NCBI RefSeq assembly: GCF_019649055.1
Contig: NW_026570244.1
Coordinates: forward strand, 310,001 to 374,000
Reading direction: 5' to 3'
Source: Paramacrobiotus metropolitanus
Taxonomy: Eukaryota; Tardigrada; Eutardigrada; Parachela; Macrobiotidae
Length of the DNA stretch: 64,000 nucleotides
Of this stretch, positions 1-10,967 are shown piece by piece. The notes under the pieces were generated by a model. It made no database searches. It saw only the letters and a list, made by a program, of their open reading frames with translations, and had not been told where the DNA came from. The translations under genes were made by a program, and so were the position numbers. Numbering within the stretch: position 1 is the first letter of the stretch; every line of letters starts with the position of its first letter.

Positions 1-2923
1 GCGAATTCGTCTCAGTGTACGTTCCGGATCTTGTATGGCGTTTATGGCGTAGAGGATCGTCCTGTCAGGTGAGGGCCTCGACGTTACGGCCTGTGTGGTC
101 GTCGTCGGTGGTGTGGATAAGATGCCTCGATGATCCTCGTTGAGCTTGGTCAGCAGTTCGACCCCTGGCTGTATTAGCCGTTGATGCGCGAGCTTCTGTG
201 GCGTTCCGCTTTGGATTAGACTTTCAACCAACTCTATGTAAGTTGTGAAGTCGTCCATCCTCTGTAAGGCGAAGCGTTCCAGGCCTTGTCGCAAGCGTTC
301 GCGTATCTTCTCCAGGATTTGCTTTGCCTCTCGTAGAGCTCTTCTGGCTTCGGTGATTGTTTTCTCACCGTTCACGGCTGGCGTCGCTAGGGCCTGCATT
401 GTCTGTGGCGACCGTGGTGTCGCGGTCAGCTTGATCATCTGTTTCTCGACGTGGATTATTTTGTCGAGTTCCGTATGGCGATTAAACGCTTGCTTATACT
501 GGTCCAGCAAGACTTGGAACTGGCGAGGATGGTCGGCTCCGCTTGTTGGGAGGTTCTGCATCCGTTCCTTAATTGCGTTAGACTGGTTAATCGCTTCGTC
601 CCGCTTCCGTTTCAGTGTTTCGAGCGTCCGAAGTCGTGCCGGGTCGAACACTTGCGTATTCGGCGGGTGTGCTCCGCTGTCGACCTGTGTGGTCGGCGGC
701 GGGGGCGATGATATCGGTGAAGTCGCAACGGCTCCAGATTGTAACGTCGTCGGTCGGACGTTATCCGTCTGTGAAGTCGGAAGTTTCTCCGCTAGGATAG
801 CCGTCTTCACCTGATCCATGGCTGTTCGGAGTCGGTGTTTGTCCACCTCTGTGGTGGGCAAACCGTACCGAGTAAGATCTTCCGTTAGCCCTATGTGAGC
901 TATGAGATCGTTAATTTTCCGAGATGGATCTAATTCAGTGAGATCCTGGATTCCTTCGGCTATACGTCCGTACATGGCTTGGAGGGCTTCTTTGCCATCA
1001 AGGATGGTTTTCCAGACCTCTGTCGTCTGGTCATCCTGTCCAATCTGAAGTGCCATCGCATGGTACCTGAGCTGGGGAACCTGTTGTTCGGTTCCACCCG
1101 TCTGGCTCTGGATTATCTGTTGAAACCTTCGGTAATGCATGTTTAGTCGGACGGCCTGGTCGTCTGTGGTTATACCGTCACGTTGTTCGAGTAATTGGCG
1201 GGCGATCCGTAGGCTTCGGTGGAGGTCGTTCACTATCTGAGCTCTGTTGGCGATAGCTGGTAAGTCTTAGCCTTGCGTCATCCTTATTCCGTCGAGGATT
1301 CGATTTCCGATTTGGATGGCGGCCCGTACATCTGCTATTTGGGGCATTGGTACGGCTGACGACCTCCGTTCCGCTGCTTCCAAGTTTTGGGTAAGGTGAT
1401 GGTGCCGGTCGACTCGGTTTTGAGCATTCTGCATCCTTGTTCGGATGACGGTCAGCAGTTCCGGGTTCGTAGGCATTCCGGTAAGCAAATATGGCTGAAG
1501 TCCCGCCATGAAATCGCGGATAGCTTTTCCGTCCCTTTCGAAGGCTAACCACTCCGGGGTTCCGGCTTGGGTATCTTCCATAACCGCACCCATTCTTTCT
1601 ACGACTATTCCAGTCATTCGTTGAAGTGCCCGTAGCTCCTGCAGTGTTGGGAGCGGTAATACAGGTGGTCCTTGTGGGACTTGTTGTATCACATTTTGCT
1701 GGAAGGTCGGAATCATGACCGGTGGCATAGTAGGGCTGATATTTACCGCGATCATTGGTTGGGGCTGACTGGTTGGGACGACTGCTGGTTGAGTCGTAGT
1801 CGGCTGGAGAGCTCGGATTTCGTTCTCTTTTTCTGTCAGCTTCTTAGTCCAATGTCCGATTAGTTCGGAATTAGATAGGACGGCTGAGGGGTAATCTTCC
1901 TTAGTCGGATCGAGTGTAGCCAAGCGTTCCTTTGCTTTGTTTATTTCGCGTAGGAATTCGCTGCGTTTTTGCGCCAAGGTATCCAGCCGAGCTAGTCGAA
2001 TTTCCTCATCGATCACCGCCTGTGTGGTCGGTGCCGAGATTCCGGATGAGCGCAAGATCTGTTCTTCCGCTCGTATCCGTCTTTCCGTATCAGCGGCTAT
2101 GTCGGTAAGGTGTGATTTTTCTCGACTTATCCTTGCCATCTCAGCGGTGTAGTTGTCCGCCGTGTGAGGGATATGCGAGTAGCTCATTCTGAGCTTTCAC
2201 TGCCTCGTTCATCGCATCCTCCTTTCGGATGCGGAGTTTCCCGATCTCCAATGACGGTGTTCGGCCAGGCACTTGTTGGCCCGCCGAGGTCGATGGAGGT
2301 GGCTGAGACGTCGGTACAACGACCTGTGTGTTTATCTGTGGAGGTCCCGGGTCGGGATCTCCCAGTCTTTGGGCCACATGTCGAGCTACCGCTTGTTGGC
2401 AAATTCGGAGAGATTGCTGTTCCCTCTCGTAGAGCATCTTGTTAGTCTCATTCAGACGTGTCTCGTTGTAGGAGAGTTGATGCAATAATGCTGCTCGGTG
2501 GTCGGCGTGGCTTGGGTCCATCTGCGAGGTCTGCGTCAGCGCCTGGCTAATCGTGTCTATGTGAGCACGAGCCAGTTTTGCTTGTTGGCGCAACTCTGCT
2601 GCCGTTACCGGAGTCATCTGACTCGTTCCAGTTCCGAGGTTCCGCAGACAGCCTGTGTTATCGACTGCTGTGTTCGGTGGCAAAATCTACGGCGGTATCG
2701 TTACGCGCTGCGGCCCGACCGTAAGACCTGCTAACACATTAGCTGTTAAGTTAGCACTAGGATTATCTACCTGCGGTAAAGGCGTCTGTGTGGCCGACCG
2801 CGAATTATCCGATCGCGATGTCGAGCGATGAGTCGGATAGGGCTGGGATCGGTTCGATCCGCTGCCGCTGCGTCCGCTGTTCGATCCGCTGGAAGGTGGG
2901 TCGTGTCGGTGACGACCTGACAT
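1..2923 (-). pseudogene. Long coiled-coil repeat ORF downstream of pol (env position), broken, runs off the window
   Basis: An ATG at 2921..2923 opens a frame that continues with three lesions to base 1: an in-frame TAG at 2687..2689, a frameshift near 2150..2185, and an in-frame TAA at 1267..1269. From 1266 to base 1 the frame is fully open (about 420 codons). The start is Ser/Arg/Gly-rich; the rest alternates predicted helical, charged heptad-like blocks with Thr/Gln/Pro-rich linkers carrying TTQV, TTEV, TTQA or PTSQP. At least three blocks look like diverged copies of one helical-hairpin module (about 2300..2640, 1810..2050, 330..620); a second module type recurs near 1390..1640 and 880..1090. 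I see no signal peptide, transmembrane segment or furin-like site, so it is not a typical envelope gene. Function unknown; a structural or Gag-like role is only a guess. Confidence 0.6.
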
Positions 2924-3105
2924 TGTTGCTTGCTGTCAAGGAAAGGAAATACGGCGCGTTAGAATTCTACCAACTCCCGTACATTCAACTGAAGATGTTC
3001 CGGTCAACTGAAGAGATTCCATTTCGACACCAAAGGTCCATCTATACCTAGCTACTGTTAAGCTACCTAAAACTTATTCTAAGTTTTTTACCTATGGCCC
3101 TATGA

Positions 3106-4699
3106 CTAAGTCTGTGCTGTTGTGACTGCTGTTTTGGGTGTCTTGAGTTTCGTTGTTTTGACCGGTTTCTCCGAGTCTGCCCTTCCTTCGGATATTCGTT
3201 CGAGGATTTCCTTATGGGCTTCGTCTTCAGCGACTTCGGTTTCCTCCAGCATCTGTTGTGCTGTCAGCTTGGGTTTCTTAGCTGTCCCATACTTCCGTTT
3301 CGGTTTGGTCGGTTCGACTGCCTGGTCGGCTACTGCGACTTCGGTAGTCGGCGCCAATGTGTTCGGTAAATCGACCTTCCGCTTGGTGTATTTTTGCTTG
3401 GGCTTGGTCGGTTGGACTGCCGAGTCGGCGACAACGACCTCTGTGGTCGGTGCCGACGAGTCGGTTTGCTTTACCGTCCTCTTTTCCCGAGCTGGCTTTG
3501 TCGCTGGCTTCGGTTCTTCCGTTGATTGGTTGGCTGGCTGGACCGGCGTTTTCGACTTATCGTCCGACTTCTTCGGTTGCTCGGTGGTTGGCTGAGCTTT
3601 GTTCCCAGCGACTTCTTCCGAGGTCGGTGTTGGTTCAGCAGCTATTATATTTTGCTTCTGAAGTTCCTTCAGTGCAGGTGTCTCGAAGTCGGTCGGTGGT
3701 TTCCTCCGAGGTCGACCTCGTTTCTTCTTCGCCGTCGATTCGGTTTTGTCCGTGTTTTTGGTCGGATCCGAGGGTTTTCCGACGGTTTCTTCCGGTTTCT
3801 TCTTCGGCTTCCGAGTAGCTTTCCCTTCTGTCGGGTCGGCTACCGGGCCAGTTGACCGAGTTGCTGGTCGACTTGTCTCGACTCGGCAATGTTTTACTCG
3901 GTCGACGGCTACCGTATCTTCACGTCCGTCTTCGCATCGGAGGAGTAAGTTGTTTGGGCAAACGTAGTTGATGACCATCCAAACTCCATCGTAGCGTTCC
4001 TTCCGAGTTGGATCCTTGGTCGGAAATTCCACCTTTACCTTATCCCTCGGTTTAAAGGTCGGATTCGACTTCTTTTTGTTGTAGCGCTCGGCATTCCGTT
4101 CGAATGCTTCATCAATGTTGATGCGAGCAATCTCGTGCGAGCGTTGAAGTCGTTCTTTTATCCGTCGGATGTAGTGTTGCTTGTCCGTAAAGATTTCCGG
4201 TGTATTCGTTCCGGCCACGACGTCCTGTGGCATGGTCATTTCTCGACCATACATCATGTAGAATGGTGAGAATTTAGTCGCGGCATGGACGGCTCGGTGC
4301 ATTCCGCAGACGACATAATCCAAGGCTCTGTGCCATCGGTGTCCGTCTTTTACATCGCAGAAATTTCTTATTCCGTCCCATATCGTTTGCATTTGCCGTT
4401 CGACTTGTCCTTGCCCTTCCGGATGATGGGCGGTTCCAAGTATATGTTAGATGCCGAATATCCGTGCGACCTTAGCGAACGTCTTCGCTGTAAAGTGTGT
4501 CCCTCTGTCCGAGTGGATGCATTCCGACCTTCAAAAGGACATCCTTGACGAAGAACCGTTCGAATTCTCTCGCGGTGTTCGTCTTCGTTGCCCGGGCTAC
4601 GGTGAACTTCGTCAGTTGGTCAATTACCACTGCGATGTACTGGTATCCCTTCGTCTCCGTCCGAGAAAGAGGACCTTTAAAGTCCGCGTAGATGCGATA
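3106..4699 (-). pseudogene. Integrase catalytic core with long Lys/Pro/Thr-rich tail, broken
   Basis: The C-terminal part of a gypsy integrase core is clear in the open frame 3106..4392 (motif SPFYMMYGREM), followed by a short beta-type domain and about 250 residues of Lys/Pro/Thr-rich low-complexity tail. The N-terminal half of the core lies in 4393..4699 and is split between frames: a TAG at the junction with the RNase H frame (about 4700), a frameshift near 4525, and a TAA near 4447. The tail has a tandem repeat of about 30 residues starting APTTEV and containing PTKPK (roughly 3300..3480). The basic tail may bind DNA or chromatin, but it is not a chromodomain I can recognise. This copy cannot make integrase. 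Confidence 0.8.
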
Positions 4700-5743
4700 C
4701 TAGGCTTCACCGACTTCCGTCTTTTGGAGTTTACCCGGTGGTGGGCATCGTTGCTTGTTCGCCATGATGCACTGTCGGCATTTCTCGATGTAGGCAATGG
4801 CGTCGGTATTCATTCTTGTCCAGAAATAGCGCAACTTCAATGCCTCGATCGTTTTCTCCCTACCGAAGTGGTTTCCGGTTTTTCCGTCGTGGAGCGATCG
4901 AATGATTTGATTACGCATAAAGAGTGGTACGACGAAGCAACGTTCCAACTTTGTGTTGATCGTCTTCAGTCTGTACAGTACTCCTTGCGCCATCTGGTAG
5001 TGTTCCAGATGTTTCGACTTATGGTCGAGTTTCTCTGGGTTTTCCAGTTCGTCGGTGATTTTGCGTAGCTGCGGATCTCGCAGCTGCGCTTTCCGAAGTT
5101 CCAAGTTCGGTTCGGGTGGAGGTGGGAGTGTCTCTTCGACTTCCAACTCGTCATTCTCTGCCGTGTTGACGGTCCGAATGATCGGTTTTGGTGTCTCCGG
5201 TGCTGGTATGTTAATGACTCGGACCTCTGTGGTACTCAAGTCGTGCCAGTCAGTTATGACGTTGCATCCGGGGAGAACCGGTGGAAGTGGGATTTCCGGT
5301 GGGTTTTCCGTGTCCTTCTTCCTTTTCTTGGAGGCGTTCGCCTTCAGACGTTTAAGAGTCCGTATTGTGCAGACCTTAATTTCGTCCTTAAAGTCGTCGA
5401 AGTTGGGGACTTGGTCCAACTCTTCGTGTGGATCTTTGTCTTCACTCCGTTCGAGTGGCCATCTCGACAGGGCGTCCGCATTGTCGCAGAAAACTCCCGG
5501 CTTATACTCGATGGTTATGTCCCGTCCTTGTAAAGCCAGTGCCCATCTCGTTAGTCGAGGGTTGATGCCAGGTCGGTTCGACTCGCATCGGAGCAGATTC
5601 TGCAATGCTCGATGATCCGTTCTAACGGTAAATGCTCCGTGGTCAATGAAGTGCTTAAATTTCTGCACGGCCCATATCACGGCCAAGCATTCCCATTCGG
5701 TAACTCCATAGTTGAGTTCCGGTCCGCGTAGGACTCGGCTGGC
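4700..5743 (-). CDS. RNase H and integrase HHCC zinc domain of the giant gypsy element
   Basis: This segment continues the RT frame after one in-frame TAG (5744..5746). RNase H landmarks are visible: an ECLAVIWAV helix, TDHRAL and ADALSRW. After a Pro/Glu-rich spacer comes the integrase zinc module, with two His followed by CRQC near 4760..4860. The ORF stops at about 4700, just before the integrase core. Apart from the flanking stops the segment is open. In the family these are parts of one Pol polyprotein, RNase H removing template RNA and the HHCC domain helping integrase form multimers. It would not be translated here without reading through the TAG. Confidence 0.8.
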   Translation of the reverse strand, partial: ASRVLRGPELNYGVTEWECLAVIWAVQKFKHFIDHGAFTVRTDHRALQNLLRCESNRPGINPRLTRWALALQGRDITIEYKPGVFCDNADALSRWPLERSEDKDPHEELDQVPNFDDFKDEIKVCTIRTLKRLKANASKKRKKDTENPPEIPLPPVLPGCNVITDWHDLSTTEVRVINIPAPETPKPIIRTVNTAENDELEVEETLPPPPEPNLELRKAQLRDPQLRKITDELENPEKLDHKSKHLEHYQMAQGVLYRLKTINTKLERCFVVPLFMRNQIIRSLHDGKTGNHFGREKTIEALKLRYFWTRMNTDAIAYIEKCRQCIMANKQRCPPPGKLQKTEVGEA

Positions 5744-8700
5744 CTAGGCAATTGGATGATCGTCTTGTGAGATCATTGCGCCAAGTCCGGCTCCGCTTGC
5801 GTCGCATTCAATGACGGTCTTTTTAGTCGGGTCGAACTTCGCCAGTACGGGTGCTTCTGTTAGCGCCTTCTTGATATTGTTGAACTCTGCCGTATGGGCA
5901 CCCGTCCAATCAAGCTTGATATTTTTATCCTTCCGAAGGAGCTCATACATTTTCGATGTCTTCTGAGCGTATCCTCGGATGAACTTACGGTAGGAGTTGG
6001 CCAGTCCAAGGAACGACCTGAGTTGCCGTTCGGTTCTCGGGCAGCTTTGTTCTGCAATACAGGCCACTTTCTCGTCATCGGTCTGGACTCCGTCCTTGCT
6101 AAGCACGTGTCCTAGGAACAGCAGTCTGTCCGTTCCGATCTCACATTTGGAGGGTTTGACCGTAAATCCAGCATCGCGGAGGCATTCGAGAGTCGCTCGG
6201 AAAGCCTCAAGGAAGTCTTCGAACGTTTTGCCGAAGAAGATGATGTCGTCACTGTAGGCGAACACACCCTTCTTCCGAGCTGATGCTGTGATTTTATCCA
6301 TATGCATTTGGAAAGTTGCTGGTCCGTTGCAGACTCCGAACGGCATACGGTTAAATCTCCACATGCCTCCGGGTGTTACGAAGGTCGTGTAGTCCTTGGA
6401 CTGTTCATCCATGGGAATTTGCCAAAAGCCGGACTGACAGTCTACTTTGCCGTAGTATTCCATTCCGGCACATCGGTCTAGTAGCTCGTCCGGGTTCGGT
6501 AGTGGGTAGTTATTTTTCTTCGTGACGGCGTTCAACTTGATATAGTTGATGCAGAAGCGTGTCCCTACCGTGCCGTCTCCGTTCCTTTTCGCGGCTAAGA
6601 CTACGGGGAAGCTCCATGCAGCCGATGACGGTTCGATGACTCCTTGGTCGAGCATCTCCTGCACGTGTTTTTGGATGAATTCCCGTCCCTTCCAGCTTGT
6701 TCTGGTGGGGTTCATCTTAATCGGCTGTGCACCTTGGACATCAATGGTATGTGTTACCCCTTTGACGTCTCCGTAAGGTTTCTTCGAGGTCGGAAATACG
6801 GTCCGGTAATCCCATGCAACCGCCTTCAGTTTGGCTAGCTGCTCGTCGGTTAGGTTTTTACCGAAGTTCATGGAGTCGATGATTCTCCGTCGCTCCTCCT
6901 GGGATTCCGCGTCTTCTTTTTCTACCTCAGCCGTGTTGACTCGTGCCTCTTCGACCTTCTGGTCGTCCGTCATTATGGTGAATGCTTCAACTCGACCCAT
7001 CGGTGCGCCTTTGCGTAAGGTGACTTCCCGATGAGTGTGATTTGCCACCATGATGGTGAATCGTTTCCCGTCATGCTTGGTTACGCCGTCCATGAATTCG
7101 ACTCCGTCCCGTTTGGGGTCGGATTCTCCTAGGTACATCAGTTTCTGGTCCTTGGATACCGGTACGTCCAGGACGACTTCTACCATGGTTACGGCTCGAG
7201 GAATGAGTTTGACCTTCCGTTGGGCTCGAACTCCTGTTGCCTCGAAAACCTCGAATTGGGGTTTTGGCTTCGCTTCCCGAGTCGGGGGCCATGTCTTCGC
7301 CACTTTGTGTGGGAGTTCCCATTCGACAAATTCGTTGTTGATTTCCGGTTCATAGACATCGGCGTATTGCATGTGGCCAAGTCGTAAGCCTTTCTTCAGC
7401 ACCTTCGTTTGGTGGGTCGTGTTCTGGATGTTTATCCATGCCGTGTCGTTTGTCGGTCTGATGTCGATCTTGGCCTCGATTGGTCGGATAGGTCGGACTA
7501 CCCGTTGTAGGGTAGAGAAGTAAATTGGTCTCCTCGGGTCCATTGGTTTGGCCGTCCGTACCTTGGTCGAACATGTTGACCATGGTGGGAGAGAGACTCG
7601 TTCGCTGTTAAAGACGACTTGTCGGTCCAACGCTTTCGTCTCTACATGTGGATCCAGCTTTAGGTGATGAACTTCTGGGCATTTGTTGTCCAGGTTCAAC
7701 TCTTCGATCGTCATGACTTTGGCGACTCGTGCCTTCCATGTGTTGAAGTGCTCCGACTTCTGTTGGTCGGTTAAGTTAGCCAAAGTCGGTTGTTCCGTTG
7801 ACAACTGCTGGATTACGATAGTCGGAGGTCGGAAATCGTCTTCTTCCGGTTTACCTCCTGCGAATTCCCACAAAACCTTAAGTTGGTCGAGTTTCTCCTG
7901 TTGTTCGGAGTCGACCGGCTTCTCCTGTTTGGTTTGTTCCGGTTGCTCGACTATAAATTCTGTGTGAACTATAGTCCGCAATGCTGTAGTTAGCCGTACA
8001 TCGTAGGTCGGTTCTTCGTCCTCCGATGACGAATCATCCGAGTCGTTTATGCTCGGTTTATCCGTCTTACAGTGTCGGACTGACAGATCGAATTCTTCGT
8101 CGTCTTCTTCCTCGGATTCTTCCGAGGGTCGGTTATCGGAGTCCGTGTCCGCCGAATCACTCGTACTTTGTATGTCCGAGTCGTCCGATCTGTAATCTTC
8201 AAATTCGATTTCCGATCCGTTTTCGAGGTCGGCCACTGGCATGTTGTCGGGACCGATCCGCGGTGTGTTACCGACTTCGACCTGTGTGGTCGATTCAGCT
8301 CGGTCGGCCATGTCCGTCTGTTGAGGTGGTCGACTTGTTCCATCCTGGTTCTCAAGGTCAGCTGGCTGTGAGTCTACGTTACTCAGCCATCGGATGCTCG
8401 CTAATTGGGGCTTCCGAAAACGGTCTGCCTTCCGTTCCTGTTGCGGAGGCGACGGTGATGACGGTCTGTCGTCCGACCAAGTCAGGTCGTGATGAGCCTT
8501 TGTTGCTCGTACTACCTCGTCAATGTTGTCCTGACAGATAGCACACCGGTAAGGTCTGTCGGATTCCTCCAGGATTATGTTTTCCTGGGACTTCGGTGGT
8601 CCACTCTCAAACTTCACGTAGGTCGGAGTATGCTCCATAAGTGGTGGTAGCGGTTTGGGGATGTGCCGCGTTATGGCGGTATCCTCGCCGTACCGTTGCA

Positions 8701-8970
8701 AGAATGCGGTCGTCGACGATTCTCCGTGCAGCCAAACTCGCTGCATATAGGCAAAAAGTTGAGAGCCTAATTCCTGGCAAGGCATTTCGAGCGGGGGTGG
8801 TATGGGAAGTCCGTATTCCACGTACTGTCGGTGGATAGGGATGCGTTCGTCTTCCCATTCCCACGCTTCGTACTCTATGTCGTTCGCAAGGGAGATTACC
8901 GGTTCGCACGTTCGTTGTGCTTCCAGTATCTGGTCGGGGGTTACCGCTCCGTTCTGTTGCAGAATGTTAC
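5744..8970 (-). CDS. Reverse transcriptase ORF of the giant gypsy element
   Basis: Order along the protein: an N-terminal part with a CAICQDN Cys pair, a highly acidic Asp/Glu/Ser block (about 8030..8220), then two related beta-type linker segments ending in LKKGLRLG and LRKGAPMG, then a full RT palm and fingers (about 5900..6850). RT motifs include GVIEPSSAAWSFP, RFCINY, MPFGVCNGPATFQ and the catalytic box FAYSDDIIF at about 6239..6265. The middle residue of YxDD is Ser, and CINY replaces the usual C-V-D-Y. The frame stays open upstream of 8821 to about 8970, overlapping the end of the protease ORF in another frame, so expression by frameshift from the protease ORF is plausible. It ends at an amber codon just before RNase H. 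Confidence 0.88.
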
Positions 8971-8984
8971 ATTTCCGACGTCCG

Positions 8985-10967
8985 TTAGTCGAGGAAATTC
9001 CGAACTCCCGAGAACCAAGTTCGGTACTTTTGTCGTACTAGTTCTAGGTTCTGGGCATCCGCGTCAGCGGATGCCTCTGGTATCGGGATAGACTTCTGTA
9101 CGGTCTTCACCGATCGTAATGTTCCGGTGCTTTTCCGTTCTTCGTACGCTTTGATGGCGTTGTGCAGCTTGAGTTCCTCGCACAGAGTCCGGTTGTTTTC
9201 CCGGCAGTCACCGCAAATGTTACGCGTAGGGTCTGAAGGTTGATCAGTCCGACTTATCCTCGCTTCACTTGGTGACACGCCCGATGCCTCTGGTATCGGG
9301 ATAGACTGCACTATCGTCGTTCCTCCTGGTTGTTCCGGAGTAGGAATCGGAGTTAACACGAAGGTGAATTTCGAATGCAGATAGTCGCATCCGAGTAGCA
9401 CTGGAATGTCCGCTTCGGTCGGCTGGACGTGGAATGTATGGTGGCTTGTAAAGCTCTGCATCGTTACAGGTGCCGTACAGCAATGAGACACCATAAAGGC
9501 GACTTGTCCGCCTACACCGAGTATTTTGGTGTAATGTCCGAGGGGTTGCATCGATAAACCATTCCTCTCGCAAAACCGTTGTTCGATGAGCGAAGTCTCT
9601 GCTCCGGTATCCAACATCGCCAGTATGGGCGTGGATCCGACTTGGATTTCGTGTGTCCAAGCTCGAACTGTCTTCGGTTTCTTATGTGTTCCTTCCTCGA
9701 AGGTTACTTCCCGCACCGTTGGTTTGATGGGGATTAACGACACCGGTCCGTGGTCGGCTTGCTGTTGAACTGAACCTTGTGCAGGCTCAATTCCGACTTC
9801 AACCACTTCTTGTACCTCAAGTCGGTTCATGACTCCGTCCTTCGGAATTTCGGCGGTTCCGAACCGTTGTGCCTGTGCCAGTATCCGTTCCTCTATTGAG
9901 GCGTCTGTCGGCCTCAATTTCGACCACATATAGTCGATGTTGGGGAATGTTCGAGAGCCGGCTATCGTTCTGGCCGGTTGCTCCTTTGGCTGGAAGAGGT
10001 CTGCTTCCTCCGGCCGAGAGTAGGCAGGTACCTGTGCTTCCAATGGGACTACTTCCCATTCTTCGAATCCTTCCGGTTCTTCGGTAAGGTCGATGGCTGC
10101 CATTGTTGCAGCGTATCTAACCGTTGCGCGTCCGGATGATACGTTGGGGGAGTTTCTGTTGCCCCGGTGCGTGGGTCGGCGTCCCGGTCCTCCACGTCTT
10201 GGGCCCCGTCTGGGCTGCTCGGTTGAGTTTATCCTCACTGGCAATCCGGTCCAACTTCCGTGGCCGGGCCGTACTACGTCACTTTGTGTGACGAACGGCG
10301 CAGTCGCAATGTTTGCGCTGCTTAGGTGGGGCGTTTCCCGCGTTCCGACCTCCGACGTTCCAGTTCCAAATCGAGGAACTGGGTCGGTTGCCTCGAGTGC
10401 CTGTTGCAACCCGGGCCAGGCTTCGGTGGTGCCATTGTTGACATACACGCCGAGCTGAGCAGCTAACTTCCGAGCTGTCTCTACCTCCTTTGTGGAGATC
10501 GACATCGCTTTTGCGAAGTCCTCCTCTGAACTGTTTTCGTTCAGTCCGAGTAACTGAAGGATGGTGGCTATCTGTTGATGGCCTTCCTCTATCGTCGCAG
10601 GAAAGTTCGGTTCGTTCCGAGCTTCCGATGTTCCAGCGCCAAGTCGGTGCGCTGAGTAGGTTCGGCCGGGCACTTCTTGTGTTCCGGTCCGGATCTCGAT
10701 TTCACCGTTGTTAATGAAAATTCCGAGTTCGGCTGCCTTAGTTCGGGCGGCCTCTGCCTCTTTTGTGGGGGCGGCTAGTGCTGTGAGGAATTCGTCCTCC
10801 GTGCAGCTGGTCCAATCCAGTCCTAATGTGTTTAGGACTGTTACGATCCGTTGTTGTAACGGATCTGAGTTCGGTTCGTTCCGGGAGGTAAGCGGCTGGT
10901 TAGTAGGGTTATCCTTGTCCGGTGGTTCGGTCGAATGTTGGAGGTCGAATGAGTCACCGGAGCTCAT
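8985..10967 (-). CDS. Retroviral-type aspartic protease ORF with duplicated N-terminal module
   Basis: 660 codons. The ATG (10965..10967) overlaps the stop of the upstream nucleocapsid frame as ATGA. Residues about 29..116 and 117..206 are tandem copies of one module (shared features: a VLxxLGL or ILxLLGL helix, TKExExAR, AELGIFINNG or AQLGVYVNNG, GTSE). A Gly/Arg-rich linker follows, then the protease with active site LDTGAETSLI at D453-T454-G455 (9603..9611) and a VLLGCDYL flap-side motif. The protease normally matures Gag and Pol. The ORF stops at 8985 and the RT frame overlaps it. The N-terminal modules are not known protease parts; they may be a Gag extension carried in this ORF. Confidence 0.85.
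   Translation of the reverse strand: MSSGDSFDLQHSTEPPDKDNPTNQPLTSRNEPNSDPLQQRIVTVLNTLGLDWTSCTEDEFLTALAAPTKEAEAARTKAAELGIFINNGEIEIRTGTQEVPGRTYSAHRLGAGTSEARNEPNFPATIEEGHQQIATILQLLGLNENSSEEDFAKAMSISTKEVETARKLAAQLGVYVNNGTTEAWPGLQQALEATDPVPRFGTGTSEVGTRETPHLSSANIATAPFVTQSDVVRPGHGSWTGLPVRINSTEQPRRGPRRGGPGRRPTHRGNRNSPNVSSGRATVRYAATMAAIDLTEEPEGFEEWEVVPLEAQVPAYSRPEEADLFQPKEQPARTIAGSRTFPNIDYMWSKLRPTDASIEERILAQAQRFGTAEIPKDGVMNRLEVQEVVEVGIEPAQGSVQQQADHGPVSLIPIKPTVREVTFEEGTHKKPKTVRAWTHEIQVGSTPILAMLDTGAETSLIEQRFCERNGLSMQPLGHYTKILGVGGQVAFMVSHCCTAPVTMQSFTSHHTFHVQPTEADIPVLLGCDYLHSKFTFVLTPIPTPEQPGGTTIVQSIPIPEASGVSPSEARISRTDQPSDPTRNICGDCRENNRTLCEELKLHNAIKAYEERKSTGTLRSVKTVQKSIPIPEASADADAQNLELVRQKYRTWFSGVRNFLD
10350..10883 (-). 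repeat. Tandem duplication of an 88-90 residue module inside the protease ORF
   Basis: Copy 1 covers about 10620..10883 and copy 2 about 10350..10619. Both keep the same helix pattern, the TKE(A/V)E(A/T)AR stretch and the NNG turn, while the DNA has clearly diverged. The reading frame is intact through both, so the duplication is old and was kept in frame. Confidence 0.8.

Noticed and set aside
245-814. Plus-strand ORFs over 1..15700, some over 150 codons
   Set aside because: They are shadows of the minus-strand element ORFs, which carry the recognisable domains; low stop density comes from the GTCGG-rich composition.
1-2923. Envelope gene making the giant element an errantivirus-like retrovirus
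   Set aside because: No signal peptide, cleavage site, fusion peptide or transmembrane segment is visible; the ORF is coiled coil and Thr/Gln/Pro linkers.
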